Of a stretch of DNA of 64,000 bases, positions 54,982 to 64,000 are shown in pieces. Source of the DNA: Mycocentrospora acerina (taxonomy: Eukaryota > Ascomycota > Dothideomycetes > Pleosporales). The translations under genes and the position numbers were made by a program. Location of the stretch: positions 62,001-126,000 of the forward strand of contig JAKUHH010000058.1 in the NCBI GenBank assembly GCA_022701365.1, written 5' to 3'. Within the stretch, counting starts at the first letter, position 1. Each line of letters opens with the position of its first letter. The notes beneath the pieces were generated by a model, which did no database searches, was not told the DNA's origin, and saw nothing but the letters and a program-made list of their open reading frames with translations.

Positions 54982-55321
54982 GACGATGCCAGCTGCGGCT
55001 TGTGCGGGGTTGCGAAATGGGATGGTGGGACGAGCTCTAGTTGGGTATACGGAGAATTCGGGGTTATGTGGAGTTGGATAGTGTTGATGCTCGAGTGGAT
55101 AAGGAGGACGCGACGCGTAGAAAGCGCGTTGAGGCGATCTCCGAGTTTTAGCCGACCATAGTCTAGTTTCCTAGTCAGGCTAGCGCGACGACTGGTTCAG
55201 ATATCGTTCACCTCACTTGAGATTCACAGTTTCCCTTGTAGTCGTAAAGTGCCAGTTACTTGATTGTTCGCTTGTAGATCTCGACTGGTTACAATTACTT
55301 CGTCGCTAGGCAAATGAGCAG
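54982..55321. promoter_or_regulatory. Divergent promoter of CAC1 and SPO11
   Basis: 340 bp between start codons of an S-phase gene and a meiotic gene. An MCB-like word ACGCGT is not exact; ACGCGACGCGT occurs at about 55108-55118. Whether it works is unknown. Confidence 0.4.
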
Positions 55322-57089
55322 ATGGATTCTGACTACTTCGACGATTTACTGTTTGGGCTTCCAGCTTCCCAGGCATCGCTTGACGATGTATGGAGTAATA
55401 TCTCAGAAGACGACATACTCGACATCCCGACGGAGGGTGAACATGTATCATGGGATTTCCGAAGTAGTCCAATACTAATGCCATTGTCTACTAACAACGA
55501 CCTTCCCGAGCACATCAATATTGAAGACACAGAAGCTAATCATCTAGCTATCGAGCGTTCACTTCGCGACAGGTATGGTGTACACCTGTAAATCTAGTCA
55601 CTTGATGCTGATATTGGATTAGAGACTGGGTTATCGCTCGTATTGAAGCTCTTCTGGAGACTATCATCGATGCCCTGCTCGAAGAGAGCGAGCCGCTGAC
55701 TATCAAATTAAGATCTCGTGCAGGGCTTTCTAGAAAGCGCATCAATCCTGCCGATAGCAATGGAAACACTCCAGATGCAAAAGAGCGAGAGATCAGCTTT
55801 CCCGGAAGTAGCGCGCAAGAAGCCTGGAACTTCAGTTGAGTAATTTGAATAATTGCGACGGCGTTCGCTTACTTTCACTCAGCTGTACTACTACGCATTC
55901 TAGAACTTGTCCATGGTGCTCTCATCGACAACACCATAATGACAAAACGGTAGTGCACTCACGATCTTGTATTTGGCAGAAATAATCTGACAAGACCTAG
56001 CGACATCTTTTATAGACATCCAGACTTGTTTATCAAACAGTCAGTCGTTGATAGATACGTAGACGACCTGGCGTGTACTTTTGGCATTAAGAGGTCTCAG
56101 CTGCATGTGGTATACTAACTTCCGCAACTTTGCTCTTGTTTCCCATACTAATCTGTCAGGCCGCTGCCGCAAAAGGGCTGGTCGCCGGAAATTTCAGCAT
56201 TCTCCGTAACGATAACTACCGAGTCGATGACATGAATGACAAAGAAGTGTGGTTATAGTCCGTCGAGGATTCCTGTATTGTTCTCACATTGTGCTAGGGT
56301 CTACTTGTTCCCAAGATTAGCGACCATGATACCCTTTTATTAAACTCAATTCGCTGGGTTCTCGTCATTGAAAAAGAGGTGCGTTCAGTTCACACGCCAT
56401 GGTCTTTACTGACGACAGTGTAGGCGACATTTCGCTCTCTGCTTAGCTCTTCACACTGGGGAAAATTAGCGTCACATGGAATAGCTTTAACCGTAAGGCT
56501 TTCCCATTTGGACTTTATCTAGCTCACCACATCACAGGCAAAAGGATATCCCGATATAGCTTCAAGGCGATTTCTTTGTCAATTATGGAATCAAGCTCCG
56601 TCCATACCAATGTACGCGTTGATGGACCTGGACCCAGATGGCATCGCTATCCTATCGACATACAAGTATGGATCATACCGCCTGGCCCACGAAGACGGTG
56701 TGCAAGAGGGTAAACCAGCACTAAGCCTGCCCGAGATCCGCTGGCTCGGTTTGATGAGTGACCACATCAGCCGGACCCCCACAAACAAGTGTGGCACAGC
56801 GGCAAGTGCGTGGCCTGAGCTTCAAGGTCTCATGAAGCTCACTTTACGTGATCGTACAAAGGCAATTCAAATGCTCAAGTGGGACTTATGTGCAGAAGAC
56901 GGTCCAGAGCAAGGCTGGAGGCGAGAGTTGCAAGTTATGCTCAGACTCAATGTTAAGGCAGAGATACAGATCCTTGACGAGCTACCTAATGGTATTGTGT
57001 CATGGTTGAGTGACAAGCTCGATCAGGCTATGGACCAAGCACCCAGACAGCCTCAGAACGGCTTTATGGACGATGGTCTGCTTTATTAA
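55322..57089 (+). CDS. SPO11: Meiotic recombination protein Spo11
   Basis: A topoisomerase VI A-type protein that makes the double-strand breaks starting meiotic recombination. Eight exons (55322-55572, 55623-55834, 55883-55949, 56001-56109, 56160-56246, 56298-56378, 56424-56492, 56538-57089) join in frame to 475 residues. All seven introns are 45-51 bp. The catalytic tyrosine is in TKRDIFYRHPDLF (about Y181), formed across intron 3. The Toprim metal residues are the Glu of VLVIEKEATF (about E267) and the Asps of MDLDPDGIAIL (about D324 and D326). SQLHVAAAAKGLVAGNF and ASRRFLCQLW are further family words. The N-terminal 90 residues are acidic and not conserved. The intact frame across eight exons indicates a functional gene, so the species is probably capable of meiosis. 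Confidence 0.93.
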
Positions 57090-57595
57090 TCACTGGGCTA
57101 TGTAAGCTAGATGCTGACAATGGGCTTGTGTACCCAGTTGTCCAGCACAGTAAGCAAACCAATCTCAACAAGGTGTAATGAAGACAAGTATGGCCTTTCC
57201 CGGAATTTCTTCTTCTGATTTGTGATTTGCACCAATTAGTGTTGTGATGGTTCTTCACGCAACAGAAAACATGAAACTAAATCTTGGTCCACGAAGTATT
57301 ACCTGTGGAGCGTGTTCAGGTCGCACTTCTTAGGCTCACCAGTATCAACTTGAAGGTCTGAAGTGCGACTAAAGATTGGAAATGGAAAAATCAGAATGCT
57401 ATCCGAAGTAAGCACGTCAACCGTCCCCGGGTGAGAATGATGCTCATTCGTGCTTTCTCGTTCGGCGGTTGCCCGCGGGTTTCGCCAAGTCTGCCAACAC
57501 ATCGTCGCGATCACCGCATCCTCCGCCCTACAACTCAAACTGCGTCGCATAGCGATAGTGCATTGAGCTGCAGCTCCTGTAAAACAAACTTCACA
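57090..57595. other. Intergenic region
   Basis: 506 bp between SPO11 and the orphan gene. The downstream frame is open back to 57431, but the first 55 codons (MRMMLIRAFSFGG onward) look untranslated. Confidence 0.5.
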
Positions 57596-59074
57596 ATGTC
57601 TGGCTCCACTGCACACTCAGGTGCGCCCAGCGGTCGTTCTCAGTTGCCAACGTCCTTACTCTCTCCCACTCCTCTCCACGGACACCATGGTGCAGGCATC
57701 ACGAACTCGAGTGCACTGATGCCAACGCTGACACCTGCAACAACCACCAGACAGTCGGTAGCCTTGGGTGCCCTAACGAGTCTCTGGGGAAATTACAGTT
57801 CCTCGACGGCCAACGGTCAGCCCATTTTGCCCGACGGTGTGGTGTCAACCATCATCGCCCACGCGCATTCAACAGATGCACAAGAACTACCGTCTGACCT
57901 GGCGGCAAGCACAGGCTCAGTACATAGTACTACTACGACCCTGACCAACACGCTCCCTCCAACACAGTCGGCTGCCATTCGCGCCCTCAATGCTCCTGCA
58001 TTTCACTCGTCAACGGTCGGAAGCAAGCCTGCAAAATCGGCATCGAGTCAGACTAGCATAACAAGTCAACCGGTGGTAGTACGAACGTACTCAGGACCGC
58101 GCCATACTTCACGGCCAGGCTCTGGGTTCAACACCCCCCGATCTTTTGCTATGAACGGGCACAGAGGCGCGTCCGCCTTGTCGGCTGGTTTGGCAGGCCG
58201 AAGTGGCCAACTGCCTGCGGTCGAAGACTTTTCCTTCTCTGCAATCCTGCGCGCAGTTGATCCGGAAATCAAAGACGCCATCGACGCCATCGCTGAGATT
58301 TGTGCCAAGAGCAGAATGAGTTTGGCGGATGAATACGATGCACATCTCCCTCCACAAGGCGAAATCACGGATGCGGGGCCTGTTTGGGCTGCAAATACAG
58401 GGGCGCTAGCCGGACGGAGTAGACTTTCACGTCTTAGTCAGGGATGGACTGCGACAGGTAATATGCTCATGTCTGTCCCTGAAGCGAGTAGTTCGAGTGA
58501 GGGATTGGCTCAAGAGAGTACAGGGAGGATAGAAGGAAGTAATAAAAAGAGGAGTCGGTCTGCTTACGGGAGTCTGAAGAGTGTCATCAGCGGTGGCAGT
58601 GGGAATCGGCCGGCTATCGATATCAATACCTTCCAAAGCCCTGAAGCAGACGGCTCGGAACGAAAAGAAGACCAGCAGCAACAACAGCTAGTACCTACAT
58701 GGGCATTACAAGCGTCCACATCATCATCAACTCATCCAAGAATTACTATTGTCAATTCACCTGCTGCATTAAACCAGCTCTCTTTCGACACCTCGCTTGG
58801 CTTGGACGAGGTTTTCAAGGAGGTCCGCACTCAGAATGTCTTTTCACAAAGAAGATCCTCCCAGATACATGTTGATTCGCGTCTCAACCTATCTAAGGCA
58901 CAATCACGGACAGGCACATTATCGTCCATTGCTTCTTGGCTACCTTGGGCCCGGCCGTCTAATCTTGGTTCAAGCAATCGACAAGAGTTCGCCAGAACTG
59001 AAGCGCGCTTGCGGGATATGCTGTTGTCGTCACAAAACTTTGGGAAGGGCAAAGCAGCAGTAAGCGCTGTGTAA
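57596..59074 (+). CDS. Ser/Thr-rich fungal protein of unknown function
   Basis: A single exon of 492 residues from the ATG at 57596 (context TTCACAATGTC). I chose it over 57431 because the intervening codons are Arg/Cys-rich and unlike the rest. The protein is mostly low-complexity Ser, Thr, Ala and Gly, with a short Gln run (EDQQQQQL). Two segments look folded and possibly conserved: VEDFSFSAILRAVDPEIKDA then EICAKSRMSLADEYDAHLPP (about 215-260), and LGLDEVFKEVRTQNVF near 400. No signal peptide or membrane segment is present. I do not recognise a family. The mixture of disordered linkers and short helices suggests a scaffold or regulator, but no function is assigned. Confidence 0.7.
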   Translation: MSGSTAHSGAPSGRSQLPTSLLSPTPLHGHHGAGITNSSALMPTLTPATTTRQSVALGALTSLWGNYSSSTANGQPILPDGVVSTIIAHAHSTDAQELPSDLAASTGSVHSTTTTLTNTLPPTQSAAIRALNAPAFHSSTVGSKPAKSASSQTSITSQPVVVRTYSGPRHTSRPGSGFNTPRSFAMNGHRGASALSAGLAGRSGQLPAVEDFSFSAILRAVDPEIKDAIDAIAEICAKSRMSLADEYDAHLPPQGEITDAGPVWAANTGALAGRSRLSRLSQGWTATGNMLMSVPEASSSSEGLAQESTGRIEGSNKKRSRSAYGSLKSVISGGSGNRPAIDINTFQSPEADGSERKEDQQQQQLVPTWALQASTSSSTHPRITIVNSPAALNQLSFDTSLGLDEVFKEVRTQNVFSQRRSSQIHVDSRLNLSKAQSRTGTLSSIASWLPWARPSNLGSSNRQEFARTEARLRDMLLSSQNFGKGKAAVSAV

Positions 59075-59951
59075 ACCTAGTCTTTGTCTCCATCTAGGAC
59101 TACAGAGACATGACAATATGGTTTACAAGAAGTATGAGTTGCAATGCGCGTATGAAACACCTGGAATGGCCACAAAAATGTAGGGGATTGAGTTGCATTG
59201 TTCATGAGGTGTTTGGACGGGGCAATGATTTATGATTTACGATAATGATTTTACGATTGGCATGCGGGCATGAGTTCATGTAGTCACGGAAACAAGTTGA
59301 GAACATATACAATGAAAGCCCAAGGATCTTACAGAGAAAGCATTGCAATTCATTCAAAACGCCAAATCGGCAGGCCAGGCTGGCTTCTCCGGGGTAAAAT
59401 ACTTTGTGAAGCTCGATTTAGTTAAATTTCTGTGCACTGATGGGAGTGTAGCATCGCATCTACTCCCGTGCTAAACCTTATTTTCGTCGATCATATCATG
59501 CGCAGCGCCACATAACCTTTGCGAGGCTGTATCAATCTGGCAACATCTTGATGACAGGCGCACACATCCACCCTAGAGACAGTCATTCATTGACAGACTA
59601 GTCCGAAAGTTCAGAAGGTATTCTTTTCAACCCCCATTTACACACTTCACTCTTGTGATGCAACTGCATGTCAAACATCAACCCAAAGTCTTGGTGGAAG
59701 ACATGGGTAACAAGATTGGGATGCAATGCGATTTGTAAGGTGTCCAGGGCGAACTATAACCTAGGCGAGCGGTGATATGAAGATCATCGAAACTCTAGCT
59801 CTCTGACGTTGCAGATTAAAAGTATACAATGACGATAGCCAAGAGGGCAATACTGATTGATGTTGCTCATGCGATGATGCAGGTTGTGGTAAAGGCTTGT
59901 TCATTTCTTCCATAGATTCTGGATGCAGAAAATTGTAATCCTGAAAATAAC
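59075..59951. other. Intergenic region
   Basis: 877 bp upstream of the surface-protein gene. No supported gene or repeat. Confidence 0.5.
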
Positions 59952-60904
59952 ATGTCGACCTTGCAAATTTCCTCTACAAAGCTCCTTACACTATTCAGTT
60001 CCCTCATCTCGACGTCCCTTGCACAAAACAATACCGAGATTGACTCTCAAACTGGTAGAGTAAATTCTACAGGCCAAACTGCTATTCACTGGAACAACTC
60101 TTCACCAATATATAGTCAGGGCGACTGGCTCATTTCCATGGTTATAAACCAAACTTATCTCAGCGCCAACTATGGAACAAGTGTTCAAGGCTATGTCAGC
60201 GTTCCTAATACCATCAGCGACACAGGCAGTGATGCATTTGCATGTATTTACCAGTATTACGCCGTCAATGCATCGCGGACTGGCAATGGAATGAACGGTT
60301 GTCAAGGCGTGCTGAGCCAGAAATGTGTCGACTATATGAGGGCACAATTGTCTCAGCAATCGAATAGCCAGTATTCATCTAACCAAGTACTATGCCCTAT
60401 CAGCACCACCTATAAGCAGCGGAAGAAAGCTTGTGGCGAGACGCTGCAAGGGGGATCATGGAGTATGTCTGGACTGTTGCACATTTTAATCTCGCTCTAC
60501 GATTTCTAACGGACAGGAATAGACACGAACTACATCCAGCTCTTGAATACAACGGTAGCTCTGAGTGCGATTCAAGTCGGCCTTCCAGATGGCTATCGTT
60601 CTTTCAACGCACCGTTGGGGTTTGTCGCGCTCGGAGACATGAATCATTCGCAATATGATCTTCTTGTAAGGCAGGCAATACCTTTCTTCTTTCTCGGTAT
60701 CTCTGGGAACAAACAGGTCTTGTAGTGAGGAGTGGTCACATGAAGTTCCACCAGTGTGTGGTATCTGATAATGTGCAAAAGGGAAGTCGAGTCCCGCCGA
60801 GTAATATGCCATGGAAGAATGCTGCTATAGGTACGGGTTGGCACGTTGTTGGAGAATCAGCAGTAGTGGTTGCTAGTGTGGTAGGTGCGGTACTTGCTTT
60901 GTAG
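59952..60904 (+). CDS. Secreted Cys-rich surface protein, possibly GPI-anchored
   Basis: Three exons, 59952-60462, 60517-60665 and 60755-60904, join in frame to 269 residues. The N-terminus is a signal peptide (LLTLFSSLISTSLAQ). The mature part has many N-x-S/T sites (NNT, NST, NNSS, NQT, NAS) and scattered cysteines (FACIYQYY, GCQGVLSQKC, VLCPIS, KACGET, CVVSD). The C-terminus is small residues followed by a hydrophobic end (ESAVVVASVVGAVLAL) and no basic tail, which fits a GPI-attachment signal. The second intron (89 bp, AG at 60754) was placed because nearer AG sites break the frame. Skipping it ends translation at 60725 without the anchor. The family is unknown to me; similar proteins occur at fungal cell walls. 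Confidence 0.7.
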
Positions 60905-61899
60905 GGATAGAGTAGGCAAACATCACTGTTCAACATTTAGAAGTAAGGGGTAAAATCAGGCAGCGATTCACCAGCTTCCCAGCATGAAATGTCCCCATTC
61001 CGAAACTAGATCATCCAGAAACTCTCAAATGGTCTCATTTCTCCTTTGCCTTTTACATGAGATCATTTGGTGTTCTGTGGCGTTTTAATTAGTGAGATCT
61101 TCGCCTTACAATAAATGTCCGACCTCCTGATTGCAATAGAAAATATGCCTGGGGTTCCAACAAGCATTCTGAAGAACAGAAACATCAGTACTTGCCTTAA
61201 TATGACAAGAGACCAAAATACGATGAAATTTTGCGAGTATCTAGAGATGACAATCCTGCACCCAAATTCCAGCGTCTCAGGTGTCCCTTCTCTATGTAAC
61301 CAATTCAGCAGACCATCAAGGAGAATGTCTTGCCAACCCATTGGGAACCCGGCCCTTTTTTCTCCAGCTACAACGGGGAAATACAGCAGTAAAAGACACT
61401 CCACCATGTACCACAATTGCACGACAATGCATGAATACACCAATCAAATAGACTACGTGTGCTGTCTCCTACCCCTTGACATCAGGCAAGCACACTGCGT
61501 CAAGAAATCCCGCAAACAACAACACAAGAAGCAAACATAACAGCATAGCAATAGTAATAGTAATAGAACCCCAACCACCTCTAACAACCCATCTTAAAGA
61601 GAAAAAAAATTCCCATCGCCCATTCGGTCGTCCATCAAACCACTTCGCCCCTTCTAAACACCATCAAAACATTGTTTTAAAAAAAATAGTCATTCACTCA
61701 CTCACTCACATCGCACCAACCCACCCCATTAAACCTGACGTATCTCCTACCAAACCGGACTGCACATCCAACCCCTAAAAAAAAGCTACATAAATACCTC
61801 ATTTTTTTCTTCCCCATTTTGGACCGTCTTCCATCCCCCAAAAAAAATGCCAAGCACGTGCATGTGTCTAAATCCCTCATTATACGTAACGTAAACACG

Positions 61900-61940
<41 letters not shown>

Positions 61941-62904
61941 TCTTCNNNNNNNNNNNNNNNNNNNNNNNNNNNNNNNNNNNNNNNNNNNNNNNNNNNNNNN
62001 NNNNNNNNNNNNNNNNNNNNNNNNNNNNNNNNNNNNNNNNNNNNNNNNNNNNNNNNNNNNNNNNNNNNNNNNNNNNNNNNNNNNNNNNNNNNNNNNNNNN
62101 NNNNNNNNNNNNCCCCCCCCCCCCCCCGACCCATGTCTTATTTGGATTTCTTGGAAGGAGAAGGAAAAAAAAGGAGGCAGTTATTTAAATAATGTGTGGT
62201 ATTTGATCGTGCCATGTTATATGTTAATTGCAAAATATGTGATTTTTTTTGGATTGATGTTGTACGGTTTCGATTGTAACTTTTTTTTTAAGGTCTTCGA
62301 GTGTGCTACCTACCTACTTTGCATTTGGGAGATTTCTTTATTTTTGAATTTCATTCTATCGCTTCTGCTATAAGTCCTGCATTTTGACTGCAGGGTGGAA
62401 GAAGGACAAGATGCTCGCTCACTCACTCACTTACGGTAACTTATGTTTGGAAACCAGGGCAGCGGAAACACGTCGGTGAGAAGGGAAAAAAAGGTCGTGC
62501 AATTCGCTACCATGTACAATAGCTGATACGTGTGTTTTCAACAGAGCAGAGTAAACATGGCATTCACTACAAAAATCCTAGGCTAGATCGCTCTGAGGAG
62601 CAGAGGAGGGAGGGAGGACATAACTCCCACTCCCCGCTGAGATGAGAGGATACCCCAAGCCAGACCAAACCAAACCAGACCAAAACAAAACAAAACAATA
62701 CAGCAAAACGCTCGCAAAAAAAAAAGGCTCAAAGCAGGTATAAACAAAATATTATACCAAAGATGTTAACCGACTAACCTAAATCCCTATAGAACATCTA
62801 AACGAACGATTGAAATAATAAACGCGCCCCATCTACCTTTTTACACATAAACTCCACGAGACAAGACGCCTTTGAATCCATCTCTAGAGTATGCGCACAT
62901 ATGA
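60905..62904. other. Gene-free region with assembly gap
   Basis: 2 kb with no supported gene. Overlapping frames at 61063-61540 on both strands show no family features. CT/CA-rich microsatellites occur near 61690-61710. It includes the homopolymer-flanked gap at 61946-62112. Confidence 0.55.
61900..62127. other. Assembly gap flanked by poly-C
   Basis: A run of 39 C (61900-61938), a short TCTCTTC, 167 N (61946-62112), then 15 C (62113-62127). The gap was evidently caused by a long C/G homopolymer or G-quadruplex-forming repeat that could not be read through. True length and content are unknown. Confidence 0.95.
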
Positions 62905-64000
62905 TTACGCCTTCTTTTCTCTCGGCGGCGCACTCGGCCCTGCACTGAACGCGCCACTAAAGATCCTCTGTAGCGTCCTGGGCTTGATACTCAGACTACT
63001 CTTTCGACTTAATCCCGTACCCGTCCTCATTAGGCCCTCCTCGCCTGGATTTGTAGTCCCCACTGCGCTGCTATTCCTCCTCGCGCGTCTGGTCGCGTCT
63101 TCGTTTTCCTTTTGGTGGAGGGACTCGCTGGGGAGAAGAATGGCACGGTCAAGGGCGTATGGCAGGCCACGGTGTCTGCCACGGATCTGCATGGCAATGA
63201 TGATGAGTTTGGAGAGGATACGGAACTGGCCTGAGAAGGAGGTGTTGACACCGGGGTAGCCGAGAGAGAGACCGACTGTGCCGTACGCGGAGACAATTTC
63301 AAAGAGCACCGAGAAGAGTGAAAAGGCAATGTCGGCATTATTTTCGAGGCGGTCGCCTTCGATGATGGCGATGAGGAAAAAGCCGAGAAAGACGAACCAA
63401 AGATCAAAGGATAGTTGGCGACGGAGATGGTAGGACAGAAAGCTTGATTCTTCGTCTGTGTCGTCGCTGTCGGCGAAAATGCCAAGGGATTTTTCTTCGT
63501 ACACATTCGTCCGTCGCATGCTCATGGCAATGGGGAAGATAGAAATGTACATCATAATGAGGTAGCTAACCTGGATCGCGGGGTGCAAGTCGGCAATGTT
63601 GACGACGGCGAATCCAGCTGTACGGGTAGCGGCAGCTTGGAAGAGACCGCAGAGAAAGCGGAAGCCAGGTGGCAAGGACGTGACAGTTGGGTCGTTGAGC
63701 TGAGCATGTTAGCAACGAGTACAAGATGTTTGAAGAAAAGGACGACGTACATCAAGAATGATGAAGAAGATCAAGTCGATACCGTTGAGACCAATCAGCA
63801 CCCAAAACAGCCACCAGTTGGCTTTGCTAGGAAAGAGCAGCGTGAAGCATCGACGAGGATGGTCGAGAAGGAAGCGCAGCTCCTCCCACGTTCCGCTCTT
63901 CCTGGGTACAATCTTGGAGCAGAGCCAAATGACAAACCGCAGCATACACGGGAACCCCGTGTTCCCGATGATGATGAGGAACGTGCCGAGCACCAAGGGG
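62905..64000 (-). CDS. TRK1: TRK-type potassium transporter, C-terminal part
   Basis: A plasma-membrane K+ uptake protein of the Trk/Ktr/HKT superfamily. The gene runs off the right edge, so its N-terminal part is missing. Exons in the window are 64000-63751 and 63699-62905, with a 51-bp intron (GTACGT donor), frame kept. Visible features are GTFLIIIGNTGFPCMLRFVIWL, WWLFWVLIGLNGIDLIFFIIL, LFQAAATRTAGFAVVNIADL (a pore loop with its filter glycine), VSYLIMMYISIFPIAMSMRRTNVYEE and SAYGTVGLSLGYPG (the last pore loop). IIAMQIRGRHRGLPYALDRAI then leads to a hydrophilic C-terminal tail of about 75 residues. The motif order fits fungal Trk1/Trk2. Full length cannot be judged. Confidence 0.92.

Noticed and set aside
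61063..61540. Frames on both strands left of the assembly gap
   Set aside because: Full antisense overlap and no family features; composition is noncoding.

Overview
The window is a stretch of nuclear chromosome from a filamentous ascomycete. The evidence is about two dozen protein genes with short spliceosomal introns (mostly 45-60 bp, TGCTAAC-like branch sites), Zn2Cys6 regulators, an NmrA homologue, fungal GH10 and GH1 glycosidases, and fungal-type RTT109, CAF-1, SPO11, GID7 and TRK genes. GC-balanced gene-dense blocks alternate with AT-rich, gene-poor blocks, as in RIP-affected Dothideomycete genomes. A Pleosporales-like fungus is my inference and was not tested. No tRNA, rRNA, CRISPR array or intact transposon was recognised.

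Layout. 1-10.2 kb is an AT-rich block with two intact spliced genes, a four-histidine carotenoid/stilbene oxygenase and a Zn2Cys6 regulator, plus three decayed copies of an unnamed repeat. 10.2-15.6 kb holds a secreted GH10 xylanase, a cytochrome P450 and a 2-oxoglutarate/Fe(II) oxygenase. 17-21.2 kb has a long coiled-coil protein and an F-box protein. 22-30.5 kb has mitochondrial bL19m, NmrA, an L-asparaginase with an ankyrin tail and a nucleotidyltransferase-like protein, all on the minus strand. After an AT-rich gap, 32-34.5 kb holds a divergent Zn2Cys6/RTA1 pair. 35-57 kb is a housekeeping block: SET/Vps75-type chaperone, GH1 beta-glucosidase, GID7/WDR26, ceramide glucosyltransferase, RTT109, mL57, a pepsin-fold membrane protein lacking its catalytic motif, the CAF-1 large subunit and SPO11. 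57-64 kb has a Ser/Thr-rich orphan, a secreted surface protein, an assembly gap and the 3' part of a TRK potassium transporter.

How the genes may work together. Three parts of one chromatin pathway lie within 20 kb: a Vps75-type chaperone, RTT109 (which in yeast acetylates H3K56 with Vps75) and the CAF-1 large subunit (which deposits such histones). NmrA and L-asparaginase are neighbours and both concern nitrogen supply. The oxygenase, Zn2Cys6 regulator, P450 and 2OG oxygenase form a loose set of tailoring genes with no backbone synthase in view.

Many genes are broken up by introns in a simple open-frame view. I rebuilt exon boundaries by hand from splice signals, frame continuity and family motifs; every joined model given here has a length divisible by three. 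Identifications rest on reading motifs, not on database searches.
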